Shown: piece by piece, positions 45,571 through 53,838 of the stretch
Layout: each line of letters begins with the position of its first letter
Position numbering within the stretch: the stretch's first letter is position 1
NCBI GenBank assembly: GCA_029251085.1
Contig: JAQXDZ010000160.1
Span: 1 to 53,838, forward strand
Source of the DNA: Mariniblastus sp.
GTDB taxonomy: Bacteria; Planctomycetota; Planctomycetia; Pirellulales; Pirellulaceae
Direction: 5' to 3'
DNA: 53,838 nucleotides
Translations under genes and position numbers: made by a program
The notes under the pieces: generated by a model
What the model saw: only the letters and a program-made list of their open reading frames with translations
The model's database searches: none
What the model was told of the DNA's origin: nothing

Positions 45571-46359
45571 ATGGATACCAACCTAAACATTGACCGCCTC
45601 GAAATTGCGAAAGACTGGCTACCAAGATACACCGGAATGCCAATTGATAAATTCGGGGACAATATCTTACTGACGAACTTTGACTATTACGTCACTCAAT
45701 TCGCGGAACGTTTCGATTGCGACATCTATGGAGAGGGACGCCCCATGCAAGCCGCAACCAATTCGTCGGGACTGTCAATTATTAACTTTGGAATTGGTTC
45801 CGCCAACGCAGCAACCATCATGGACCTTCTGTCAGCGCGAAATCCAAATGCTGTTTTATTCCTTGGGAAATGCGGCGGTTTAAAAGCATCATCCGAAATT
45901 GGCCACTTCATTCTGCCGATCGCCGCGGTAAGAGGAGAAGGAACAAGTGGCGACTACCTCCCCCCCGAAGTCCCCGCACTGCCATCTTTCAAACTACACA
46001 AATTTGTTTCCGAGTGCCTCGTCAACCGAAACCTTGAGTATCGCACCGGAGTGATCTACACCACCAATCGTCGCCTCTGGGAACACGATCAAGAGTTTCG
46101 TAAGCGACTCGAGAAACTGACCTGCATCGGAATTGATATGGAAACCGCGACCCTATTCATCGTCGGGCACTACAACTCCATTTCGCGAGGCGCTTTGCTT
46201 TTAGTTTCCGACGTCCCCACCACCCCCGAAGGAGTCAAGACTCGAGCATCCGACCGCGAGGTGACTAATACGTGGGTAGACCAACACATCGAAATTGGAA
46301 TCGAAGCGATGACGGACATCGGCGTGCGTGGCGAACAAATCCGACATTTCCGTTATTAA
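45571..46359 (+). CDS. amn: AMP nucleosidase
   Basis: This phosphorylase-superfamily hydrolase converts AMP to adenine and ribose 5-phosphate. The most likely start is the third in-frame ATG at 45571, six bases after GGAG, giving 262 residues; ATGs at 45559 and 45568 are alternatives. It is the short form that lacks the N-terminal regulatory domain of E. coli Amn. Diagnostic segments are WLPRYTGMPIDKFGDNILLT, NFGIGSANAATIMDLLSARN, AVLFLGKCGGLK, AAVRGEGTSGDYLPPEVPAL, YTTNRRLWEHD and IDMETATLFIVG, all characteristic of this family. It may take part in purine salvage and in adjusting the adenylate pool. It stands alone and converges with putA. Confidence 0.95.
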   Translation: MDTNLNIDRLEIAKDWLPRYTGMPIDKFGDNILLTNFDYYVTQFAERFDCDIYGEGRPMQAATNSSGLSIINFGIGSANAATIMDLLSARNPNAVLFLGKCGGLKASSEIGHFILPIAAVRGEGTSGDYLPPEVPALPSFKLHKFVSECLVNRNLEYRTGVIYTTNRRLWEHDQEFRKRLEKLTCIGIDMETATLFIVGHYNSISRGALLLVSDVPTTPEGVKTRASDREVTNTWVDQHIEIGIEAMTDIGVRGEQIRHFRY

Positions 46360-46434
46360 CCCCGTGTTCTGAAATTAACTTTCGCGACCCTGAGCCCAAT
46401 CCTGCCATCAACCCCTATTGAGTTTTCCAATACG

Positions 46435-49400
46435 TTATTCGAATAAATTACCGTACCGGTGGACCGTCTCCGAAATCGATTGCTCTTTGAGGTAATTCAA
46501 CAACTCAATTCGCCCGTTAGCTAATGATGACGACTTAAGAATTGGTAAATTACCGATTGAAGACGGGGAAAATTGCGACCGATCGCAGCCTCCGAAAAAC
46601 CTCAAAGTTCCGCCCTGCATCTCACTAAGGCGTTCAACGAGTTCTTCATTGGTTTCCACCACGAGTTTCGCCCTGACGGATTTTGCAAACTTTTCCAACT
46701 CATGATCCGGTTGGGCTGCACTCAATCGCAACTGGGTACCCACCGTCTGGCAGGCCAGTGCGATCAGTGCGGAGTCGATTGCACTCTCTCCCGTCCAAGC
46801 CCCAGAAAACCGCAGCAAGTGCCAGGGGCGAGGTACGTAGCGAAAGTGATTTGTTTCACCATGAATTTGCGAAGGATCATGCTCGATCGAAAATTCATTG
46901 GCCCACCAATAAGCGTAACTTTCTGCCGCCGCCTCAAGTCGACGCTCATGCGGTTTACCCAACATCGATTTCAGCCGACTTAAAACAGATCGCGTTTCAG
47001 CCGCTGGTCGCGATCTCAACTCAGGAAGTTGATCCTCCGTCCAATCGAAGAACGTCGACACATAGTTTGGGCCACCCGCCTTGGGACCGGGGCCCACGCA
47101 AGAATCTTTCCACCCACCGAAAGGCTGACGCCTCACAATCGCGCCCGTGGTCGTGCGGTTGATGTAAGCGTTGCCAACTTCGACACGATCGCGCCATTGG
47201 GCAATTTCATTCGGATCCAGCGAATGCAGGCCGCCGGTTAAGCCAAACTCACTACTGTTCTGGACTTCAATCGCCTCTTCGAAATTCTCAACACACATCA
47301 CTCCGAGCACAGGACCAAAACACTCTGTCGTGTGATACCAGCTTCCAGGCTGAACCCCCAGCCGGATTCCAGGACTCCAATGACACGGATTCTCGTCGAT
47401 CATCTTTGGCTCAACCAGCCACGTTTCCCCCGGCTCCAACTGAGTAAGCCCCTTTTCAAGATACTCATCCGGATTACGAATGACTGGTGTGACCGTCGCC
47501 GACGCATTCCAGGAACCACCTACTGTCAGACTCTCGGCAGCGTCTTTGAGTTGCTGGATAAATTTCGGATTCTCATAAACTTCTTTTTCCACCAGGGCTA
47601 AACTCGTGGCCGAGCACTTTTGCCCCGCATGGCCAAACGCGCCCCGAACCAGATCTTTAACAGCGAGATCGAGGTCAGCAGCCGCCGTAATGATCAAGCT
47701 ATTCTTGCCACTGGTCTCAGCATAAAGCCGCAACTCGGGGCGCCATCCTTGGAACAACTTAGCAGTGAAAATACTTCCCGTCAGAATGACCGCGCCGACA
47801 CGAGAATCTGCAACCAGGTACTTCCCTGTCTTTCCGTCAACCGTTGGCGCAAATTGCAGCACCGCTTTGGGAACACCCGCTGCCCATAACTGCTGCACCA
47901 ACATCCAGGCGACTAACACGGATTCGCGAGCTGGCTTTAAAATCACAGAATTCCCGGCCGCCAGTGCGGCCAGCACACCTCCCGCAGGAATAGCAAAAGG
48001 AAAATTCCAAGGGGGCGTTACAACCACAACTCCACAAGCTCGACCGATAGTGCCATCATCCCAGCCAGCGGCCAGCATACTCTTTGCATAGTAGTTTGCG
48101 AAATCAATTGCTTCACTGATCTCGACATCAGCTTCCGTAATGTTTTTCCCGGCATCCAATAACATAGCGCCAATCGTATCAGCCCGATTCGCAGCCATAA
48201 TACTCCCAGCATTCCGCAGAATAGACGCTCGCTGCGCTGTACCCAATGCTTCCCATTGAGGCTGAGACTCGACCGCTGTCTTCAATGCCATCTCGATCGC
48301 ATCTTGGTCAGCCTGGCAAAACCGATAGGCTTCATGCCCGGGCCGCGATGGATCTTTACCGTGCCCGGTCAACAACTCACTTTGAAACTCCCCTCCCACT
48401 TGAATTGGAATAGGAGCCACCTCCAGATCTTTCCATTTGGTCAAAATCTCTGTTGCCCATTGCCGATTGCACGGTAAGGAAAAGTCAGTATCCGCGACAT
48501 TGTGAAATGCATCCGTTTCGCCCACAGGAATCGGCGTCTCGCTCAACCGATCCTGAACTCGGCTTGGAACGGATGACAATTGCGACTCACCCGAAAGCAG
48601 AACTGACTCTCGGAATGCCTCGCACTGCCGCTCCCACTCTGAACTCCCCTCTCGTAATGCAAACAACGCACCAAGAAAACTGCCTGGGGCGGTGTTTTCA
48701 TCCAGTCGACGAACCAGATAAGCAATTGCAGCCTCAAATTCTGCATCTAAAACAACCGGAGAATAAACCAACATCCCCCCGGTTCTTTCCTGCACTTCTT
48801 TCGATTGAGCATTGGCCATTCCCTCAAGCATTTCGAATTCAATTCTCGCTTCAACACCGAAATGCTTGCGCAACAGCATTGCAAATGCGATATCAAAAAG
48901 ATTATGACTCCCCACGCCGATTCGAACTGCCGCTGCATTTTCAGGACGGCAAGCGAATTCAAGCATCCGCTTGTAATTTGCGTCTACCTCAAGCTTGCTC
49001 TGATACGGAGCTTGCGGCCAATCCTCTAACGATGCCTCAACTTGCTCCATCGCCAGATTGGCACCTTTGACAATCCGAATCTTGATCCCCGTTCCGGTGC
49101 GCTCTCTGCGAGCTTGAGCCCAACGAGTCAAGTCTTGAAGCACATGAAAGGAATCAGGCAGGTAAGCCTGCAAAACAATCCCCGCTTCAAAATGATCAAA
49201 TTCAGGTTCCCCAAGAACAGATTTAAACACGTCCACGGTTAGGTGAAGATCCCGATACTCCTCCATATCCAAATTTACAAACTTTGGCGCTGTCGTTGTC
49301 CCGCCCTCAATCGCAGCCCGATAAATTGATCGCAAGCGTGGCTTAATCGACTCAATCGTATTCGCATAACCAGTCAGACTGATCTGGCTCACGATTGCAG

Positions 49401-49959
49401 AAAGCTTTATCGAAATATAATCCACACCTGGTTCTAACAACCGTTGGGTGTTGTCTCTGAGCCTTCGATCAGCTTCCTTGTCTCCCAGAACGGCTTCGCC
49501 AAGCTGGTTAAAATTCACACGAATATCCTGTTGCCTGCGAGACTGAAGGTACTTGGAAAATTCTTTATCTTCTGCCGAGATAATGACATGCTCAGAATCG
49601 TTCCGCACCTTTTTTGTGACTTGAGGCATCACAATATTTGGAAACCAGTTTGCCAGTTCATTTCCAATTCTTAATGCAGCCTGATCGATCCCGGAAAAAT
49701 ACGCCGGGACCCCGTAGTCTTTCACCAAACCATTCATACGATCCGCCGCTCTTGCAGGACGGCGAATTCGCAAGACCTGGTCGGCCATGGCGATCGTAAA
49801 TTTCTTTCCCGATTCATCACGCATCATTCGCGCCATCATGGCGGAACGCTTACGTTCTTCGGAAGTTTCATTGTCGCGAGAAGCGTTTAGGATCTCAGCC
49901 GCCAAATCGATGGCTTGATCTGCAAGGGTTGATAGATCCAGTTTGGTATTTATAGACAT
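46435..49959 (-). CDS. putA: Bifunctional proline dehydrogenase / P5C dehydrogenase
   Basis: This enzyme oxidises proline to glutamate in two steps with FAD and NAD, channelling the pyrroline-5-carboxylate between sites. The ATG at 49959, just after GGGGACGGGC, gives 1174 residues; an ATG at 49974 would add five. The proline dehydrogenase barrel covers about 80-440 (YISIKLSAIVSQIS, YIRIKLVKGAN-like segment KIRIVKGANLAMEQ, MLEGMANAQSKEV). The aldehyde dehydrogenase part covers about 510-1000, with E748 in YAETSGKNS and catalytic C782 in AGQKCSATS. The last 170 residues form the extra C-terminal domain of long PutA proteins, ending in HRYGNLFE. There is no N-terminal ribbon-helix-helix domain, so it should not be an autoregulatory DNA-binding form. 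Confidence 0.96.
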   Translation of the reverse strand: MSINTKLDLSTLADQAIDLAAEILNASRDNETSEERKRSAMMARMMRDESGKKFTIAMADQVLRIRRPARAADRMNGLVKDYGVPAYFSGIDQAALRIGNELANWFPNIVMPQVTKKVRNDSEHVIISAEDKEFSKYLQSRRQQDIRVNFNQLGEAVLGDKEADRRLRDNTQRLLEPGVDYISIKLSAIVSQISLTGYANTIESIKPRLRSIYRAAIEGGTTTAPKFVNLDMEEYRDLHLTVDVFKSVLGEPEFDHFEAGIVLQAYLPDSFHVLQDLTRWAQARRERTGTGIKIRIVKGANLAMEQVEASLEDWPQAPYQSKLEVDANYKRMLEFACRPENAAAVRIGVGSHNLFDIAFAMLLRKHFGVEARIEFEMLEGMANAQSKEVQERTGGMLVYSPVVLDAEFEAAIAYLVRRLDENTAPGSFLGALFALREGSSEWERQCEAFRESVLLSGESQLSSVPSRVQDRLSETPIPVGETDAFHNVADTDFSLPCNRQWATEILTKWKDLEVAPIPIQVGGEFQSELLTGHGKDPSRPGHEAYRFCQADQDAIEMALKTAVESQPQWEALGTAQRASILRNAGSIMAANRADTIGAMLLDAGKNITEADVEISEAIDFANYYAKSMLAAGWDDGTIGRACGVVVVTPPWNFPFAIPAGGVLAALAAGNSVILKPARESVLVAWMLVQQLWAAGVPKAVLQFAPTVDGKTGKYLVADSRVGAVILTGSIFTAKLFQGWRPELRLYAETSGKNSLIITAAADLDLAVKDLVRGAFGHAGQKCSATSLALVEKEVYENPKFIQQLKDAAESLTVGGSWNASATVTPVIRNPDEYLEKGLTQLEPGETWLVEPKMIDENPCHWSPGIRLGVQPGSWYHTTECFGPVLGVMCVENFEEAIEVQNSSEFGLTGGLHSLDPNEIAQWRDRVEVGNAYINRTTTGAIVRRQPFGGWKDSCVGPGPKAGGPNYVSTFFDWTEDQLPELRSRPAAETRSVLSRLKSMLGKPHERRLEAAAESYAYWWANEFSIEHDPSQIHGETNHFRYVPRPWHLLRFSGAWTGESAIDSALIALACQTVGTQLRLSAAQPDHELEKFAKSVRAKLVVETNEELVERLSEMQGGTLRFFGGCDRSQFSPSSIGNLPILKSSSLANGRIELLNYLKEQSISETVHRYGNLFE

Positions 49960-50124
49960 GCCCGTCCCCAACATTGCGTGGTCGTAAGATGGGCTTAATT
50001 ATTCTTAACTGGCAGTTTCAATGCTTGTAAAAAAGCGTTGGTCCGAGACTATTTTTTTCCTAAAACCCTCGCAACTGAAACGATTAGGATGACTTATTCA
50101 CCTCGAAATCATGCCTCGCAAAGC

Positions 50125-50493
50125 CTAACCCTCATAGGCATGTTCGTTTAGATCTTCCATCGAAACAAACTCAATCGCAGACATATGCGTTGCCTCGAGG
50201 ACAACCTGAGGAGCACACCCATTTTCGAGTGCTTCTTTCCACCGCAACATGCACAAACACCACTGGTCTCCCGGCTTGAGTCCGGAAAAACCGTACTCGG
50301 GAATAGGAGTCGAGAGGTCATTACCGACTTGCTGGCTGAACGCGAGAAACTTCTCCGTCATCACACAACAAATGATATGCAACCCTTTATCGCTGATGCC
50401 TGTCCGGCAGTAGCCGTCCCGGTAAAACCCTGTCATTGGCGAAGTACAGCATGACTTCAACTCGGTACCGAGAACATTTTTTGGCAGTTGCAT
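50125..50493 (-). CDS. DUF2237 family protein
   Basis: The 122-residue cytoplasmic protein matches the DUF2237 family in length and throughout: NVLGTELKSCCTSPMTGFYRDGYC (read in two parts, residues 5-28), GLHIICCVMTEKFLAFSQ, GNDLSTPIPEYGFSGLKPGD, QWCLCMLRWKEAL, and ATHMSAIEFVSMEDLNEHAY. Several conserved cysteines (positions 15, 16, 28, 42, 43) suggest a metal or redox site. No reaction is known to me. The gene lies about 95 bp past the fhs stop on the same strand, possibly on the same transcript. Its upstream region contains a tandem repeat. Confidence 0.92.
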   Translation of the reverse strand: MQLPKNVLGTELKSCCTSPMTGFYRDGYCRTGISDKGLHIICCVMTEKFLAFSQQVGNDLSTPIPEYGFSGLKPGDQWCLCMLRWKEALENGCAPQVVLEATHMSAIEFVSMEDLNEHAYEG

Positions 50494-50557
50494 GAAACAC
50501 TCGATTGGCTATGAGAACGAGAACCCGTTGCGAAAAGACCGCAAGGAATTCGTCAGG

Positions 50558-50596
50558 AAAACAAAACACGGTTAAAACAAAACACGGTTAAAACAA
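50558..50596. repeat. 16-bp tandem repeat, 2.4 copies, containing the fhs stop
   Basis: The unit aaaacaaaacacggtt occurs at 50558-50573 and 50574-50589 with a partial third copy to 50596. The minus-strand TAA stop of fhs (50588-50590) falls across the second and third copies. The repeat sits between fhs and the DUF2237 gene. Slippage could have altered the last residues of the ligase or the spacer length; each copy carries the same stop in one frame. Confidence 0.85.
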
Positions 50597-52258
50597 TCCG
50601 GATATTTCACCGTTTGAATCGATATCAATATTTTCAGAAGATGGGACAGCCGGTAGACCGGGCATCCTCATCATGTCTCCTGTAATTGGAATCAAAAAAC
50701 CTGCCCCTGCCGCAATTTCGATTTCTCGGACAGTGATTTCGAATTCGGTTGGCCTTCCAATTTTCGTCGGATCATCAGAAAGTGACTTTTGTGTTTTCGC
50801 CATGCAAATTGGCAAACCCTCAAGTCCAAGTTTTTTAATTGTCCGCAGATCTTTCTTCGCACGCGGCGAATAGTCCACGGACGAAGCCCCGTAAATATTC
50901 TGACAGATTTTCTCAATCTTGTCGGTCACCGGCTGCTCCCAATCGTACAGCGGTGCGAATTCCCCAGGCTTGGATTCCATGGTTGCAACCAACGTACTGG
51001 CCAGTTTCTCTGCACCAGCCCCACCTTCTGCCCAGACATTCGCAATGACAGCCTCAAAGCCTAACGACTCGCATCGCGCCCGCACTGCTTCAATTTCCTC
51101 ATCGGTGTCAGTCGTAAACCGATTGATTGCCACAACGGCGGGTATCTTGAATAGCTTTGTATTCTCCAAGTGCTTTTCTAAGTTAACCAAACCACGAACG
51201 ACCGCATCGACATTCGGTTCGGTCAACGTTTTTAAGTCAGATCCACCATGGTATTTTAATGCCCGAATCGTAGCCACCAAAACCATTCCATCGGGCGCCA
51301 ACCCCGCACCCGCACATTTAATATCAAAAAACTTCTCAGCTCCAAGATCTGATCCAAAACCCGCTTCAGTCACAACGTAATCAGAGAGTGTCATGCCCAT
51401 CTTCGTGGCCAAAACGGAATTGGTTCCCTGAGCGATATTGGCAAACGGCCCACCGTGAATAATCGCAGGCGTCCCTTCGATTGTCTGAACCAAATTTGGT
51501 TTGATCGCATCCTTCATCAACGCGGCCATTGCCCCATTGGCTTTCAGGTCTCGCGCGTAAACCGGTTTCCGATCTCTCGTAAAACCAATAAATATATTTC
51601 CTAACCGTGTCTTTAAATCACTTAAACTGGTGCTCAAACAAAGGATCGCCATAATCTCCGACGCGGCCGTGATGTCGAATCCTGTCTCTCGCGGAACTCC
51701 ATTGCCCGTTCCACCCAACCCAATCACAATATCGCGAAGGGCACGGTCATTCATATCGAACACCCGTTTCCAAACCACAGTTCTTGGATCAATCCCAAGC
51801 GACCGTTTTTTACTTTGCAGGTTATTATCAACCAGCGCCGCCAGTAGATTGTGCGCCTTTTCAATCGCAGCAAAGTCACCTGTAAAGTGCAGGTTAATGT
51901 CTTCCATTGGCAACACCTGCGACCACCCACCTCCGGTTGCCCCACCCTTGATTCCAAAGACCGGCCCCAGTGAAGGCTCTCGCAAAACCACAGTCGTTTG
52001 CTTACCAATTCGATTGAGACCTTGCGACAGACCAATCGACATTGTCGTCTTTCCCTCACCCGCAGGCGTGGGAGAAATTGCTGTCACCAAAATCAACTTA
52101 CTTTCGGAAGCGCGATCCGCATCGATTAAACTCAACGGTAGTTTCGCTTTGAAGTGCCCGTACGGTTCGATTTCCGCGACATCAATCCCAAGCTGTTCAG
52201 CAATGTTACCAATGGGCTTGAGCGTACATTTCCGGGCAATTTCAATATCGTTGGGCAT
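50588..52258 (-). CDS. fhs: Formate-tetrahydrofolate ligase
   Basis: This enzyme makes 10-formyltetrahydrofolate from formate, ATP and THF, in C1 metabolism. The ATG at 52258 gives 556 residues starting MPNDIEIARK, the usual length and N terminus; a frame extension to 52327 adds 23 residues without homology to the family. The P-loop TPAGEGKTT is at 64-72. Other family segments are SLGPVFGIKGGATGGGWSQV, LTGDFHAI-like HFTGDFAAIEKAHNLLAAL, FDITAASEIMAILCL, VRGLVNLEKHLENTKLF, and the end FLIPITGDMMRMPGLP. The gene is on the same strand as, but separate from, the molybdopterin enzyme gene upstream (about 210 bp). In an aerobe it probably supports C1 unit supply or formate use. Confidence 0.97.
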   Translation of the reverse strand: MPNDIEIARKCTLKPIGNIAEQLGIDVAEIEPYGHFKAKLPLSLIDADRASESKLILVTAISPTPAGEGKTTMSIGLSQGLNRIGKQTTVVLREPSLGPVFGIKGGATGGGWSQVLPMEDINLHFTGDFAAIEKAHNLLAALVDNNLQSKKRSLGIDPRTVVWKRVFDMNDRALRDIVIGLGGTGNGVPRETGFDITAASEIMAILCLSTSLSDLKTRLGNIFIGFTRDRKPVYARDLKANGAMAALMKDAIKPNLVQTIEGTPAIIHGGPFANIAQGTNSVLATKMGMTLSDYVVTEAGFGSDLGAEKFFDIKCAGAGLAPDGMVLVATIRALKYHGGSDLKTLTEPNVDAVVRGLVNLEKHLENTKLFKIPAVVAINRFTTDTDEEIEAVRARCESLGFEAVIANVWAEGGAGAEKLASTLVATMESKPGEFAPLYDWEQPVTDKIEKICQNIYGASSVDYSPRAKKDLRTIKKLGLEGLPICMAKTQKSLSDDPTKIGRPTEFEITVREIEIAAGAGFLIPITGDMMRMPGLPAVPSSENIDIDSNGEISGLF

Positions 52259-52470
52259 AACTGGGATTCCAGTGAAAAGGTTGGGCTTAATAGAAAAATC
52301 AATCGAGTAGCTAATCTGAATGATCAACTATTAACGACCGGCGCACCAGCCATCTTAAGCTAAGTTTAATTTCAGATCGACTGAATCAAATCCTCACAAA
52401 GCACCCCCTTGGGATGCCCACGTCGAAACAGTCCACGGGTGTGCCTCAGGGGTTATTCCACCACCTTGGC

Positions 52471-53838
52471 TCACACCAACTTCTTAATGCTCACCACAGT
52501 TGAGTGAAACGCCTGCTGGCCAGTGATCGGATCAGGGGCGATCGGCATAATTCGATTTTGATTCCAACCGTTTCCAGTGTTCTGCTTCCACTTTGTGGGA
52601 TCACCATTCGATTTATCTTCCCACCACATGTTTCGCTCCCAATCAGGATCACGATAGGTCGCAGAATCACTGCCCTGCGTCACCGAACCATCAGCCGCGC
52701 CATTGTCGCTAGGCGCTTTTTTGGCCTGTGCTACGTTCGTGTATTGCCAATGCCCACAACTATTACTCATGGCGATTGCACTTGGATGAATTCCGGGCAT
52801 CGTCACAATTGGCACCCGCATCGTTCCGGCAATTAAGCGGCCTTCAGAATCTTTTTCATAGTGATCGCTTTTCAGGTTAGGATTTGACTTTTCTAGCATC
52901 TTGGAGAAGTAGCCAGTCAACTCAATCCAATCACCATCCTTCAAACCGAACTTCGCGGCCGTCTCAGGATTCAACCACGCCGGATTGCTGTGAACGATTT
53001 CAGCAAGCCACTTTAGGTTCATGGTTCGACCATGGTTGTGAACGTTCCACTTGAACGACGTCATGATAAGGTGATCTTTGTCTAAGTCACGATGCTCTTC
53101 CGGTTGCATCCAGATTGGCATTTCGTCGATAACGACATCAAATTCCTTGTGCTGTTCGGGCCGCTGCTTTGTTTTCGACATACTCGAAAGCTTGATAAGT
53201 TCGGAGGTATCTTTGTTCAAGCCCGTCTGGCTCAAGAAGACACTCCGAATTTCGAACTTACGACTCGGTGTTTTAAAACCCCGAAGCGGCTTGCCGTTCA
53301 TCATAATTCCGATGCCGGTTCCCGCTTTCGTGATCACACCTGTCTCAGGATTGGTCTCACTTCCCTCGAGGTCTTCGTCTGAAAGCGGTTTTAAATGCGG
53401 TTCGTAAAACGGTTCGGTCTCCGTATTCTCCCAACAGCCTTCGTCCAGCAATCGCGTCAATCCGGATTTCCCGGTTTCCGGATTCAGCGGAACCGTAGAG
53501 GCCCATTGTTCCATGTAATCTTCTTCTGAATCCTGATACCAATCCTCCATACCACCGCCAATTCTTTTGGCAATCTCGGGGAAGATCCAACGAACGTCCT
53601 TTGCCTCACCTAGTGGCTCGACCATTGGTGTCCTGATCCCAACATAGGGTCGCAGGTTGTAACTGGCACGGGCATCCAAGTCCCAACGCTCCATGTAAGT
53701 CGTCCAAGGAAGAACGATGTCAGCATAGTGAGCGGTTTCATTGTAAAACGGGTTGATGCAAACGTGATACGGAATTAGCTCCTCATCGCACATAACATCT
53801 TTGGTCAAACTTTCCTCTGGCCAAGTCATTGGTGCGTC
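52471..53838 (-). CDS. Molybdopterin oxidoreductase, C-terminal part (partial)
   Basis: The frame is open to the window edge, so only the last 455 or so residues are present; the N-terminal iron-sulfur and Mo-binding parts lie outside. The sequence reads as the C-terminal half of a DMSO-reductase superfamily catalytic subunit: NPFYNETAHYADIVLPWTTY (near the edge, typical of the domain before the dinucleotide-binding barrel), FKTPSRKFEIRS, and the barrel segment with HNHGRTMNLKWLAEIVHSNP, AAKFGLKDGDWIELTG, GTMRVPIVTMPGIHPSAIAM and GNGWNQNRIMPIAPDPITGQ. Large acidic insertions are present (SDHYEKDSEGRLIAG and a Trp-rich stretch DPDWERNMWWEDKS). The substrate is not clear; polysulfide, tetrathionate or related respiratory reductases are closest in feel. 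Confidence 0.88.
   Translation of the reverse strand, partial: DAPMTWPEESLTKDVMCDEELIPYHVCINPFYNETAHYADIVLPWTTYMERWDLDARASYNLRPYVGIRTPMVEPLGEAKDVRWIFPEIAKRIGGGMEDWYQDSEEDYMEQWASTVPLNPETGKSGLTRLLDEGCWENTETEPFYEPHLKPLSDEDLEGSETNPETGVITKAGTGIGIMMNGKPLRGFKTPSRKFEIRSVFLSQTGLNKDTSELIKLSSMSKTKQRPEQHKEFDVVIDEMPIWMQPEEHRDLDKDHLIMTSFKWNVHNHGRTMNLKWLAEIVHSNPAWLNPETAAKFGLKDGDWIELTGYFSKMLEKSNPNLKSDHYEKDSEGRLIAGTMRVPIVTMPGIHPSAIAMSNSCGHWQYTNVAQAKKAPSDNGAADGSVTQGSDSATYRDPDWERNMWWEDKSNGDPTKWKQNTGNGWNQNRIMPIAPDPITGQQAFHSTVVSIKKLV

Noticed and set aside
51630..52310. Long open frame of 226 codons on the plus strand opposite fhs.
   Set aside because: It is a shadow of the highly conserved formate-tetrahydrofolate ligase; its serine- and arginine-rich make-up is typical of antisense frames.
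52259..52470. Region upstream of fhs examined for a folate-sensing riboswitch.
   Set aside because: I could not find a convincing conserved core or pseudoknot by eye.

Overview
The window looks like chromosomal DNA of a planctomycete (Planctomycetota, probably Pirellulaceae-like). The evidence is the gene content rather than any marker RNA: two sets of planctomycete-type cytochrome/DUF1549/DUF1553 and DUF1501 proteins, a formylglycine-type sulfatase, carboxypeptidase-regulatory-like lipoproteins, and many small secreted or membrane proteins without clear families. No rRNA, tRNA, CRISPR array, prophage or insertion sequence was recognised. GC content is moderate and even by eye, so there is no obvious transferred island.

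Layout. 1-2.5 kb: a Mn/Zn/Fe-type ABC importer (ATPase, then a permease fused to a complete DtxR/MntR-like module). 2.5-7.2 kb: a methyltransferase, thymidine kinase, a TolC-family outer-membrane lipoprotein and a secreted protein of unknown function. 7.7-21.1 kb: two convergent planctomycete modules. One is a four-gene plus-strand set (DUF1501, PPC-domain protein, Big2/DUF1549/DUF1553 cytochrome, cytochrome-WD40-coiled coil). The other is a minus-strand pair (cytochrome DUF1549/DUF1553, DUF1501). 21.2-22.6 kb: a secreted trypsin-like protease translationally coupled to a 73-residue protein that resembles the protease's own N-terminal region, closed by a strong terminator. 22.8-30.5 kb: asnS, an Nramp-like transporter lacking the standard metal motifs, thioredoxin reductase with an insertion, CstA, a lipoprotein and a HIT protein. 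30.6-35.3 kb: a sulfatase, then an opposing set of three dehydrogenases (SDR, Ldh2-type, 2-hydroxyacid type) with a large palindrome upstream. 35.6-38.8 kb: pyrimidine nucleoside salvage (phosphorylase, cytidine deaminase, CNT transporter). 39-45.2 kb: membrane proteins of unknown function, YacG, a glycosyltransferase-like coiled-coil protein and an OPT transporter. 45.6-53.8 kb: AMP nucleosidase, PutA, a DUF2237 protein, formate-tetrahydrofolate ligase, and the C-terminal part of a molybdopterin oxidoreductase that runs off the window.

The general picture is an aerobic heterotroph that scavenges nucleosides, amino acids (proline, peptides), C1 units and sulfated or sugar-acid substrates. The most novel candidate is the protease/mini-protein pair at 21288-22606. 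The permease-repressor fusion and the glycosyltransferase-like coiled-coil protein are the next most unusual architectures. All functional calls rest on recognition of motifs by eye; no database search was run.
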